60,000 nucleotides of DNA from Lineus longissimus (taxonomy: Eukaryota > Nemertea > Pilidiophora > Heteronemertea > Lineidae): contig NC_088323.1 in NCBI RefSeq assembly GCF_910592395.1, positions 4,032,001 to 4,092,000 on the forward strand, in the 5' to 3' direction. Below, in pieces: positions 14,301 through 26,422 of the stretch. The notes below the pieces were generated by a model, which was given only the letters and a program-made list of their open reading frames with translations, was not told where the DNA came from and did not search any database. Each line of letters opens with the position of its first letter. The stretch's first letter is position 1. Both the position numbers and the translations under genes were made by a program.

Positions 14301-17300
14301 TACACTTAGGGGAGTAAGCCAGCATTGTAAGGCGCCCAGTATTTGAGGACGGGGAGCATGCCACAGTTGCTATTTGGGTCTTGATTGGCAGTAAACCCAG
14401 CCAACAATGCAGTGGAAAATCCAAGATAGCTTGAATTTTTACTTGCACTACACAAGTGCATAGCCAATGAACGCCTGGGTCCGGATCTCCAACAACCCAA
14501 AATCCATGTCATCCCTGCATCCCCCCTGTGGCAAATTCCTATGTCAGCGTACTCAAGAACCAAACCTTTGACAATATTTGCATGGCGGAAAAATGAGTTT
14601 TAGCAGCGGTTTTAGCTTCTAATGAAAAGTAATTGGCTGGATTTTACTGAAAGCTTCAAGAAGATGATAAAGCTCATCATATCAGTCAAAGTAACACCAG
14701 CCAGCGATAACTCTAACAAGGATCAATATGCTTTCAGATAGAGAGCTTGTGGGCTATCGGTGGTACACCTGGCATACCGTTTCGAAGTTGCCAGCAAACC
14801 CTATTGTTGGTGTACTATAAACTGCCAAATTTTTTCAGGTGTTGAATTCTTGCGGATCTGAAATAGTATCGATCTGCAGGAATTTAAATTGCAAAAATAT
14901 ACTTTTTGATTGAAAAAAAAGGAGAACTTTGATATTCCACCAAAACAAAATTTGTGAAAATTCGTAAGATAAATTGGCACAAACATTTTGAGATTTTAGA
15001 CAATGTTATAGGTTATTTTTAAAAAAACTCATTCTAAAATTGTGCGTGTGGCGAAAAGTCTGATATATGTTGTCTGCAGATCAAGTCACCAGGTGGCCAG
15101 GTTTGTTTTGACGTTAGACGCTGGCATTTTATAATTAGCAAGTAGAGAATTACTTAACACAGGTTTTCTCAGTAAAGAATTCCAGCGCTATCAATTTCTG
15201 CTAAAGTATGGTGGGGTATGCCTAGAATTAACCTATATTGCGCTTTGTGAAATGTTAGCCAAATTCATGCCCTGTTTGTTTTCTGCAGCAGTATGAGAGA
15301 CAGTCAGTTCTGGTTTTCATCACCTAACAGTTTTGGCCTACATTTACCTCCATCCTCCGGTGTTTGGTGAGACAACCAATACCTCCAGTTCCAATCGATT
15401 CCTTCTAAAACAAGAGTAAAAGAGGCGACTAATTCAAAAAGATCTGATTTAACTGGAGGAAGAGACAGATGTTTGTAAAACGATGAAAAAAAAGAATAAA
15501 GGAGAAAGAGTTTTGTTACAATTTGAAAAGACAGCAGCTGGAGCTACCCGGCTGAAAACCTTTCAGAATGAACTGCTGTCCTTTCCGTAATGAAAAAGAG
15601 CATTGTTCTACAACTTTAATGTACAAGTTTCCAGCCCCTTAGTAGCCCTGTTATTGCCATGCAGAAGCACACAGCAGACAAGTGAGATGATTCTGCAAGT
15701 GATAAAAAGATTGCCTGTCTGCCACACAGAATGAGACCTTACAAGACCTGGCCTAATACGTTACTGCTTTCGATGGGTCAAACATTTTCGCAATTATCTT
15801 TAAATAATTTTAAAAAACACGAAAAAAGGCTTCACCATACATAGACGAATTCTAAATCAACTTTGACTGAGATGTGAAAAAACTTTTCAATCAATTAAAA
15901 GTCCCAGCAGAGGGTTTTAAGGAATACATTTGTGATTTAATTTTGCATTCAGGATGTTGGGCTTAGTTAAACTAGCCAGGTGAGATGCTTGTTAAACACC
16001 AGTTTATTTTTTGACGGCGCAGGATTAGGTTTAAGCCCAAGGAAGAGGAAACAGCATCAACCAACCAGCTCCGATATCCAAAACGATCTTCCTGCGCAGC
16101 TTTCAATTAAAAACATGCCAGATTGTTTTATTAATTGGAAAATTGGGCAGGTGTTTCATGTCATGCTTGTCTTTTTTTCTGCGGTAAGTTTCCGCAGGAA
16201 GTATTCAGGTTTATTCGCTCTCTTCCTAACACTAGACGAGGGAGAGGGATTGAGTAATTCACACCAGAATAGAGGCGCATTACCTGAAAGTGATTTCAAC
16301 AATGCTTGTTTGCCCTGTGGTTGTAATTGCGCAAATTAACCCTCAGTTTGTCATACTTTATCACGAAACGTCAACATTTACAAATAAATTGGCACAAATG
16401 TGGTTTTTCAATGGCTGGCTTCGAAATACATAAATCATGTCAACAATGGCACTAACCTGATCGTGTCAGCGATGTTGAATCCAAACCTTTTTAACAATAT
16501 CATAATACTTGTATTGTAATTTCATGAATTTGAGAATTTATACACTTCGCATAGACATGATAGAAATCCAACTCGATTTCTGTTGTAATTGCATATACAT
16601 TTGTTTCTCAATAATACCGATTTATGTGGTATGTTCAAAAATTGCGATTTGCTCCAAGAGCCAGCCTATGGCAATTCCCATTTGACATGTTTGAAACAAA
16701 AGGTCAATAATGGCAAGTCTCTGACAAGACTGCATAGCCAAAGGGGATTATTTTTATACTTGTCATAAACAATATGAATACAGAATAGAACAAAATACAG
16801 ATAATCCCTCAGGTGGGTCGATATTCTTTATAAACATATTATTCATCATTGTGTTTCGAATTAAGAAAGGGACACAGTTCCGGGTCAAATCATAAAAGAC
16901 TTATGAAAGAATTCAACTCTGAAAGATGAAAAAATTTCTAAGTCCAAATATTTTTTTCACTTGTTTTTTTCTGCTCAAAATGAAGAAACATCATCAGCCC
17001 AAGAAAAATGTTGGCTTTGAAAATTTTTCAGAATTTGATTTTGAACTTATGAATAAGTTGCACAATTTTGGCGGGAAAACCTAATCATGCATTTTTTCCC
17101 CAGATTTTCAACTTCACTAACATGACCACCCCGGTAACACAACCACTCAACCTCGGTCCCATGAGTGGTTGTGGGTTCCACACTATAAGAATCAACAGCT
17201 TTTTAAATGAGTTAAGTTTTCAAGTAGCCACACCTAAGATAATGATAGATGTGGTAATCAGTTTTATCGATCAATTCATTGATTATCAGACATTGTTGTG

Positions 17301-18180
17301 CTAATAACCGTAATATCCATGAGGATTATTTGCCCCCAAGCCTAGAATTTTCTTGGCATCTTCGACTGTGTTTCTGCTTGTCATCTTATTTCAAAGCCAT
17401 ACTCCCAACAACACCAAGGTGAAACCACCTTAGGCTTGTTCTTTTTTTTCAGTAAGGATCCAATGGAATAGTAATTTTCTTCTGTACATGTAGGTGTCCT
17501 CTCTTTTATAAGTATTCCAAACAATGTCGCAAATATTTTCATATTAAAATAAGTTCAAATTAATTTCAACTCTGGGCACTGGGCAGTAATGTTCAAAACA
17601 ATTTTTTCACTATAAATGCTGGCAGCAGTGTGCTGATGTTGGCAATAACGTCACTTGGTGACATCACCAGCAATAGTGTCAAAACCAGTTCTGAACTATT
17701 GCGCAGTGCTTTATAAAGCTGTCAACAAAGTTTTTGTGAGAGCATTTTGACATAGAGCTGCGAGTGAGAGTTATTAAATAGTTACAGCACTGTTGGAAGC
17801 TGTTCATTTCTACAATGTTTTTCATCTGTATTCAAACACTCCAACAGTACTTATCAACAAAAACATTAGCAACATAAGACTTGAAGAGTGTTATATATTG
17901 TTTTTGTAGTTAAATCCTATTGTGTCTATCAATCCATTTCATATGTACGCCACATGGTATATGACTTCTGATACCATGCTTTCCATATGCTCTGAAGTGA
18001 GAGCTCCACTCTAACAACTTCTTGCACGCTACAAGTCTATTGTGATTCAACAGATTGTGCATCAACAGATCCCAAACTCTGATAGACTCCTCCAATAACA
18101 TGCAATCTTTTATGAGGATGTAGACTTTTGATAAAAACGTCTAGATGGTGCAGCAAGTCGAATACTACTTCAAGACATTA
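11397..18180. other. Gene-free stretch
   Basis: About 6.8 kb without a supportable gene. Open frames up to 124 codons (13414-13040, minus; 15980-16339, plus) have no recognisable domain. A perfect 12-bp inverted repeat (CACAACCACTCA) occurs at 17138-17149/17162-17173. A GCCGTAGCTAGAGGGGAGGG segment at 13963 resembles common GC-rich dispersed repeats. Confidence 0.45.
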
Positions 18181-18184
18181 CAGC

Positions 18185-18392
18185 GAGACTGTAGGCAGGA
18201 GCAGTGGGGTTAAATTGGCCAATATGCCACGTAAGGGCACTGGGTCATGTTTGATTCAGCTCTTAATATATTCCATGTACAAGAATGAATAGTTTTGACA
18301 TACTGTGAGATGGGAGAAACCCCTACTGGTGACCAAGTGTAACATTATCTCCCCTACACGTACCTAGCTGCTGCCTTTAGTGTCCCTTTGAT
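18185..18392 (+). mobile_element. Decayed MITE of the AGGCAGGAG family
   Basis: Left end has GACTGTAGGCAGGAGCAG and right end CTGCCTTTAGTGTCCCTTT, which are inverted relative to each other. The middle carries GACATACTGTGAGATGGGAG, shared with the elements at 41427 and 55278. It is non-coding, about 208 bp. A piece of the middle (ACTGGGTCATGTTTGA) recurs at 18879. Confidence 0.55.
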
Positions 18393-20080
18393 TTCAATTT
18401 CAAACTGATAATCTTCGATGTGAACAAACTACTAATTATGGGCAACAAATATCCTTGAAAGCACGCATCGGTGTAACTAAACGAAACTCAGGAGATGCTT
18501 TCACTTTGAATCACACTCACTGAGAGAAATAATGAGAAGAATTATGTTCTGAAATCTGATAAAAATCACGTTTTGCTGGAAACAAAACTCAAGATGGAAA
18601 TAACTGCCTGAGGTAACATCGTTTGAATGTCGGAAACAGATTTTAGTGCCTTTTGAAAAAGGCTAAAGAAAAGAAGTACAGGGTGTGCTTGAACCAATGG
18701 TTGAAATGTATTTAGTAGTTCCAATAACTGAACACCCCACAAACGAGTGATTTTTATCACATGCGATAATGGTCTCAGGTCACACACAGCATAAGAATAG
18801 CTCATTGGGGGAGGCTGAAGCAGATGGTCTGATGAGAGATAATTATGAAACATCACCATGTAAAACAAGTAAATTAGGGGACTGGGTCATGTTTGAATCA
18901 GTGTAAGTAATATTCCTCAGACAACATCCATAGTTTAGATGCATTGGTTGATGACACAGATCTTTTTTATTATCGCATTTGTGTAACTTAATTTGACCTG
19001 CCTGGTTCCAGCCTAAAATCTCCCTTTTATTCAAAGGAACATTCTCTTGATCAACACTCTGATAAGGCATCACCATAAAGAAGATGTTTGTGTTGTAATT
19101 TGAAACTTGCTCCAGAAAAGTTTTCCTTTCTCTGATGTAAACGCTGCTGTTTCACAAAGCACAGATGAACCCGGCTTCAATTGAACATCTCAGTAAACCT
19201 AGAATTGAGGCAGACCAAAACTATGCAAAAAATACTGTCACAGAAAATAGCTGTCACTGTCAAACATCCTAATCAGATTTGGCTTCTGGAAAATTTCCTT
19301 TGAAGGTTTTGCGAGGTGAAAATTTACATCTATTTGTAAGCCGTTGGCAACAATCTGCGGATAATTCGGCTAGTTTTTCATCCGTTGGTGACATTTGTAA
19401 CAGTTTTCAAAGGTAGAATTTGGCAAATAGAAAAAGATTGGCAAGTGAGACTGTAAAGGCCTGCACCCTTTGTTCAAAATCTAAATTTGTAATTGAATTT
19501 GAAATCTTCCAATGCGTGAATACCTACTAAACTTTAACATTGCTGTTGTGTGTATGACTTTTATAAATACCTAAGGTTTCAACAAATGCATGCATGATAT
19601 CTGCACTATGACACTGTGTGTATCTGCATTTTACCTGAGCCACTAGCATTTACGAACGTTGTACTCCTTTAAACAGGTGACAGTGCCAATACTACCAGGA
19701 GATGTGTGCAATAGAACTCTGATGTCTATCGAGAATAACATCCATGATACAAAAGGTCAATTTCTGAGCTCTCAGCAAGGAAATTGGAAACTAGCTGCAT
19801 TATCAACAGAAGAACATTTCAAAAGCGCTTGTGTCGATTTTATCTTATGCATTCACTATTAGTGGAGGTGGTATTGCCTAAGATCATGCACACTCCCCTA
19901 TAGAAGATGCAAGCGTCACATTTAGAACAGAAGTCTGCTTTTGGCTCAATCAATGATAAAAAGGTCAAATACTGAATATCAAAGAGCTCTGATCTAATCT
20001 CTTAATTTAGCATTTCATCAGCTTATCACTGCAACAAAAATTCATAAGTAAACTAAGCTTGTTTACTGCCTGACAATTGG
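18393..20080. other. Gene-free stretch
   Basis: No gene, RNA or clear repeat boundary, apart from the short MITE-related piece near 18879-18900. Confidence 0.4.
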
Positions 20081-20192
20081 TGATATGAATAAAGACTAGC
20101 AAATGCTTTTATCTAAAACTCCATGTACATTTACACTACACCTTTCTGTACAAAATGGAAGTAAAAGCATTTGCTAGACTTTATTCATATCA
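20081..20192 (+). repeat. Near-perfect 31-bp inverted repeat
   Basis: Left arm 20081-20111 and right arm 20162-20192 are reverse complements with one mismatch, separated by 50 bp. Similarity continues weakly outward (ACAATTGG versus ACATTGGC). It could form a hairpin and is probably the remnant of a palindromic MITE. Confidence 0.75.
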
Positions 20193-20220
20193 GCCAATGT
20201 CCCTGAAGAAGCATTTCCTA

Positions 20221-20718
20221 GCTTGTCGAGAATCAGGTGGGCTTTCCAATTTGCTGAGTCGACCTGTCTTGGGTGGGCGGAGAGTTTCTCAATGATGTTT
20301 GAAAAACTGTACATCGTTGGATTCTTTTAAATCTTTGTGTTCATCTGATGAAAAGGTTCTTCAAGCTTAAGCCCAATTGGTGCCAAGCTTGTCGAGAATC
20401 AGCTGGGCTTTCCAATTTGCCGAGTCGACCTGTCTTGGGTGAGTGGAGAGTTTCTCAATGATGTTTGAAAAACCGTACATCGTTGGATTCTTTTAAATCT
20501 TTGTGTTCATCTGATGAAAAGGTTCTTCAAGCTTCAGCCCAATTGGTGCCAAGCTGGTCGAGAATCAGCTGGGCTTTCCAATTTGCCGAGTCGACCTGTC
20601 TTGGGTGAGTGGAGAGTTTCTCAATGATGTTTGAAAAACCGTACATCGTTGGATTCTTTTAAATCATTGTGTTCATCTGATGAAAAGGTTCTTCAAGCTT
20701 AAGCCCAATTGGTGCCAA
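20221..20718 (+). repeat. Tandem array, three 166-bp units
   Basis: Units start at 20221, 20387 and 20553 with GCTTGTCGAGAATCAG (GCTGGTCGAG in the third), and the third ends exactly at 20718. Copies are about 95% or more identical, far younger than most repeats here. No open frame runs through it. The 166-bp unit length is in the usual range for satellite monomers. Confidence 0.92.
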
Positions 20719-21160
20719 TTAATCATAGCCTTTATATACTGTAACCAATCTGACTGTAAAATTTCCTAATCTGATGTGCCGGACCGAAACAGTGCTGAAA
20801 ACATCGCGTGTTGAAAATACATTTATTTTGAAGTCCTACTTCTACGGATTAAGTTGTGCGTGCGTGACATCATCTATATAAATGTCTTTGCATTGATTTT
20901 TGTTCTTCTCTGAAGTAATTTTCATAGATTTTGCAGATTAGGAAAATTCCTGTTGTTGCACGTGAAAGTTCAATCACAAATGGAACAGCCCTAAAAACCA
21001 GGCTGATGAAAATTTTCTAAAAACCTGAAGTCCTACTCCTGTGGATTAAGTTGTCCCTTACGTGTCTTTCTCATTTGACGTCTTTTGCACTCAATTTTAC
21101 TTTTTTGCAAAAATTCCTCTAATAGACTGTGCATTTCAGAGATAATTCTCCCTAAATGAA
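20719..21160 (+). repeat. Two diverged copies of a unit of about 198 bp
   Basis: GAAGTCCTACTTCTACGGAT at 20830 and GAAGTCCTACTCCTGTGGAT at 21028 open two related stretches. Each goes on to a TTGCACTCAATTTT-like block and an AAAATTCCT block. A third partial start (GAAGTCTGTACTTAAGG) may lie near 21170. It adjoins the 166-bp array but is a different sequence. Confidence 0.5.
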
Positions 21161-24100
21161 AAAAATCTGAAGTCTGTACTTAAGGCGTAACATGACGCAT
21201 CACTCACAAAAACCTGGCAACCAGCTTCATCTTGTATGGCAAATCATGTATCATTTTGTATTGATCAGCATACACTGTCAACATCCGATGTGTTATTTGG
21301 TACACACACTGTTACAGAAATCTGCAATATGAGAAATTGATGTGAATGTGTTTGGCTTATTGTTAAACCACACAATTTTCATGGGCAGCTCTTTTTCTCA
21401 CCTTGTCACACATGTGGGATCTAGCAGTGAGGACAATACAGTCTTCTCATGTGACAAGAGCTGGTCATAAATGAAAGACTAGTCTTTATTAAGTCTTGAT
21501 AGTGTCAGACCCGAAAAAGCCAGCTACTTCTAATTTACAAACCTTTAAAGAAGCTGACATGAGAAGGATCAAATGCTCAAGGGCGTTCATCCTTCTGAAG
21601 AAAATTCAATTTACCGCCTTTTCCATCCCAAATTATCCAATCGAAGATAGTAAATTAGACGAGAGTTGTTATCACTCTCATTTGGGGTGCAACTTCTTTT
21701 AGTGTCTGTTTGTTAGCGTTAATGGCCGCTGATGATAAGACTCATCCATCTCCCAGTTTCCACACTAGATAGCCTTTAGATGTGACTGAAGCGTTTTATC
21801 TTAAAAGCTTTGAACTTTTCTCCTGATACACTCATTCAGCACTCCGTCATTTTGTCAATCTCAACACAAAGTGCTTTACACGCATTCCTCATTTTCGTCC
21901 AGAAACCTTACTGACGGAACCAAGGAGCGCTCATACGGTGCTACTCTTGGCCATTTCAGGCCAGTTGGAAGTACCTCAAGTAGTGGTGATGGTCGATCAT
22001 TCGGATTACAAGTCAACCACTTCTCCACTCAACCACCAGGCTCCCACAATATGGGTTAAAATCCAGAAACCACCAATTGCAGTGTAGAGTGCCCCCATTA
22101 TTGCAGTCTTTCACACAATGGTTACAAAAAGTTTATTCTGTAATGCTTATCCTGTGGCATCAAATGCAATTTAAAAATCGATAACCTAACTGACAAACAG
22201 GAGTTAAAAATCTGAACAAATTACATGAATTAGTGTAATCTTCACAGCATATCCATTACATGGGCTATGTGGAGAGTCTTCAGCTCATTATTTTATTTTG
22301 ATCATTTAGGAAGAGCCATAAACCACTCATGGACAAATTTTGTAACTATCATAAATGCAGTCATTTCAAAGTCATATGAGCTTAAGTTGATATAATTGGT
22401 CAAGTATCATAAGATGAAGTGTGACACTGCTTGTGCTTCCCCCTAATGGTAAATTGGGAAACTGCTATGATGTAATACATGTATATAACATGGTTGGGGA
22501 GAGAAGGCGGTTAAATTTCAGGCAAAACATTGGTAACATGTTTGAACCAAGCCAAGAATTCTAAATATTCAGGTCTTTTTTACAATACATTCCTTCAGCA
22601 AGAATTTTTGACTCCTCTGAATTTCTTCCTTTAAAGGGGTGCACCCAGTAAATAGAAATGCAGTAATACACAATATCGTAGTTTGGTTATCATGCATGCA
22701 AAGTTGCTGAAAGTTTTAATTTATGGTATTTTTATATAATATGGCTTCACAACAGCAATGTTGAAATTGGCATTCAGTATGTATTGAAAAGTTTCAAATC
22801 AAATTACAATTTCAAATTTTTGATGCATGGCGTAGACCTTTAAGAGTTCTACACTACCTATACTCTTTCATAGAAAACATAGCATGTAAGTGGATTGGGC
22901 TTTCTCTCCACATATCATAACTGTTTATATGTGAAAGACTAAACATCTTAACCATTTTAAACAACTTCTAGTGAACTGATCAGGTCTGTAACAAGCTTCA
23001 GTGAGGTCTTTTAAATCAGGAATGGCAGTCTCTGAAGCAGCCTTTGGAATGTCGTTAGTGATCTCAATGCAGCAATCAAGAGTTCATTGAAGACAATCTG
23101 CCAATTAGTTAATCTTTGGGATAAATAGAACACTGAAAAAAGAATTTTCAAAAATATTTCCTTGTCTATGTTGGGTAAGAAGTTGAGCAAGGGCCTCCTT
23201 AAGTCAAACCCTTCAAAATGTTCAAACCTTCTATGGAAAGGATTTTTTTTCGAAAATTGCATATTTTTGATCTGCTGCAAAGTATGAAGGCCAATGTTGG
23301 CTACTTCAGAAGAGCCAGTAAGTTCTAGGTTGCTCGTGATTGCTCCTAATGTGTCAGAGTAAGAAGGGTTAAATTAGGCTTGAGCATCTTCCATGGATTA
23401 CTGAGGACTATTCAATGAACAGTGTCGGGTTGAGAAATGATACGTCAATTGGAAGCAATTTGATTTCCAATATGTCGATGCAGAAATTGCAATAATGTGT
23501 TAACGATGTCGATGACGGCGCCAGAGAAGACGGGTCGATTGTGAATCAATGCATTTGTATTATGACTGTGCACAGATGTGTTATCATGGAGAAGATTCTG
23601 TAACGGAATCTAATTGACAAATACATGTAGGACCATTGTGAGGAATAGATTTTATGTTGTGATGGGCGGATCGACCAGTCAAGCCTGCACCGAAGTGCCA
23701 AAAGTCAATGTTTGGAAATACATTTATTTTCATGAGGTTTTCTGCCATCACACCTAATTTTATTTTAGTGACCCATAATTAACCACAAACGGTATACCCC
23801 ATTAATGATGAAATGGTAGAAATCAATACACATAAATAAGTACAAACCTGCATCTATTTCCTGTATCCAATAAACCGAGGGGTTTGGTATTCCTGTCTAT
23901 AATAAGTCAATATCGTTCACCGTCATAAACTCACTTGCAAATAAAGCAAAATGCTGGTGAACTAAGCAACGATTTCTCGCTAAACCTCCACAAAATATCA
24001 GGTTTTATTCCAAGAGCGACGATTAAGACATGAGGTATCGGCTAACCTTCCACGCCAGATGAAATCAATTTCCCCAATGTTACTGCACGCATCACCTCTC

Positions 24101-24559
24101 AGCATCTGTAGTTGCTCAGACTCTCGACTGACCCTATACACATGTGTACATTGTGTAAAGGACTACTGGGGCGCTCTAAAGGCATTCGAGAGAACTAGAC
24201 CTGATAGCTGAAACCTGGTTACTTCATGATTCCTGCATCATATGAACTCGACATCAGGCCACAAAAATGGTCCCTCAGCTTTGGGTGAGTTTACTGTCTG
24301 AGGTAAAAACCAGTGAACGTCCACTCAAGAACATCAACAATGATGGAAACATAATCTAACAAATCTTTTGAGTTTTGAATTTCATTACAACTAGGTTTAC
24401 ATTTGATGATGAATACTTTATAATATTTAAAGCGAATTTAGCAACAAATTTAAGAAATTGCATCAGTTTTGAACCGGACATGAATTTATTATAGACTTTG
24501 ATGAAGAGTAATGGAGTTTCTGACAGCCTCAACGCATCTTCCCCATAGTGTTTCGAACA
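21161..24559. other. Gene-free stretch
   Basis: No gene I can support. The open frame at 23280-23011 (minus, 89 codons) resembles no family I know. Nothing else structured was seen. Confidence 0.45.
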
Positions 24560-24800
24560 AAACTCGGTTGAGTGGATCCAGAAATTTGGTTAAGTGTGGG
24601 CGCACCCCCACGAAGAGAGAGGACAGAAGATGTGATCTTGGAAACAAGGGGGTCTGGGGAGCCTCTCCCAGAAGAAATATGCGTTTTCCTGGGAATTTAT
24701 AGTGCTAAAATTTGGAGTAGTTCTTTGCTTCTTGGGAAGAGATGCACTAATGAATCGTTGGTCTCTGCCCAAGGGGGGTCTAAATCCACCACTGAGTGAT
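24560..24800 (+). repeat. Dispersed GC-rich repeat flanked by GTGGATCCA / AAATCCACCACTGAG
   Basis: Opens GTGGATCCAGAAATTTGG and closes TCTAAATCCACCACTGAGTG, so the ends are roughly inverted (GTGGAT.. / ..ATCCAC). The inside has G-rich and C-rich blocks (GGGGGTCTGGGGAGCCTCTC). The overlapping open frames on both strands are composition effects. A short GGATCCACCACTGACTGAC piece near 9249 may be a relic of the same family. Confidence 0.5.
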
Positions 24801-26376
24801 GTCAGTTCCAAGATGAGTCTAACTTTTTTGCCAGCTATTACATTTGCTGCGTACACCTAACGCGACTAGAGTCCCTCCCCTGCAACTACCGCAAACTGAA
24901 TTCATCAGCTGAAATGGAAAGCCAACAGGTCAAGTGTTCGGCAATGTTTGTGTAACGAACGAGAATTTGAAAAGAAACGGTAGCGTGTCCAGGATGCTTT
25001 TGCTGATATTGAGATTCAATCTGCCATGTAAATACGAATCTCCCGGGTGAAGAGGTTGAAGGTTGTTTGCATAAGCTTGAAAAATATCAAACCTCAGGTT
25101 GCAGGTTAATATGTGCCATGTTTGGCAAGTGAGGGGATTTTTATGTGGTGGTTGGACGTTGTCATGACTTCTGAATCAATCTCATTCTAGTAGCAAATTG
25201 ACTACTTTTATACCAACCAATATCCATCTTGACGTGAGATATTTATGAATCACCATAGTACCCTAAAACCTGCACCAATTCACAGTAACTTCCAATAATC
25301 TTGTTAGCTTTTCGCAGTTGCACTATACCATTTGTTGAGTGCCGTTATCCAATGCGCTGTCATCAAATATTAAGGGAAAGTTGTTCAGTTTTCCACTTAG
25401 AACAAAACAAGTGCTGATTTTAAAACGCTACCTCAGTTTACTTCATAAGTCCACCATGAATCCACTTCATAGAATGTGACACTGATTTAGCACTTATTTG
25501 ATGGTTAGCGCAATAGATTTCTGCCCGTTTGGTAGCCGAGGCTGATTCTTTCTCAAAATCTGAGAAAGTGAGTGTTGAGTAAACATAGCTTGGAGTGTGT
25601 GTAAACAGTGCCTGGAGTGCGTCTTCCTGTGTTTATGCTCCACCCAGCTTTCAACCAGATATCTTGGAGATTTTCACTATACACCTTCGGCCAGTTTTAA
25701 CTCCAACTGACTGACTTGGCCATGAAATCAATGCTCCGATTTCTGAGTACCAAATAATCACTGTCAAAGAATTCCGAGATCTTTCATGGCTTTTGGCGGT
25801 TGTCTGAGTTCAATTATCTAAATATCACACACATTCCCAGCCCCCCAGGGGTTGAAAATAAGTCACATCCTTACCAAGATTATCTCTACAAGATGCCGAA
25901 GGGTCAATTTTAAGGATCAGATGATGTTGACATGCGACAGAGACAGCAATTATTTTGAAATATTTGAGAGTTTTTCACTTACATGTACATGTAGCTGAAA
26001 ATTATAAAGCTGAAAAACCTTTATTTCTCGGAAAGTGGGCACCTCTTTGGCCACCCTTAAATCCACACACTGTCACACTAGCCCCAAACCAATTCACAAT
26101 TGCTTAACACTGTCTTCTAGTTTCTGCAACCACGTCACATAATATGCACATATTTATAACCCTCAGACGAGAAATAAAGCAGGAATTTTTCCATGGATGA
26201 CTTTAACGAGTTCTGCAGCATTTGTACGCCGGACATGTGCCTACAATACATCAGGCAATGTTTTTAGATAACAAGTATTGCTGTTGAGTAATCACATGGT
26301 TACTCGTAATGATGTACGCATCTGAGAGAAGAAGAACAATACTTAGACAGCCACTGAGAACAAAACACAAGAATAC
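24801..26376. other. Gene-free stretch
   Basis: No gene or RNA recognised. It contains a self-complementary ACATGTACATGT at 25981-25992. Confidence 0.4.
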
Positions 26377-26422
26377 GGGGGGGGGAGGGGGGAGGGGGGG
26401 GGAGGGGGGTGGGGGGGGGGGG
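26377..26422 (+). repeat. G-rich tract, potential G-quadruplex
   Basis: 46 bases of G interrupted only by A or T at four places. This gives five G-runs of six or more, enough for quadruplex structures. The minus-strand poly-proline open frame across it is an artefact. Confidence 0.9.

Noticed and set aside
17138-17173. 12-bp perfect hairpin as a terminator or regulatory stem
   Set aside because: Short inverted repeats of this size occur by chance in 60 kb and no transcript is known nearby.
20221-20718. CRISPR array
   Set aside because: Units are contiguous 166-bp tandem copies with no spacers, and the DNA is from an animal.
24560-24856. Coding exons with three overlapping frames
   Set aside because: The interval is a GC-rich dispersed repeat with inverted ends; frames on both strands overlap.
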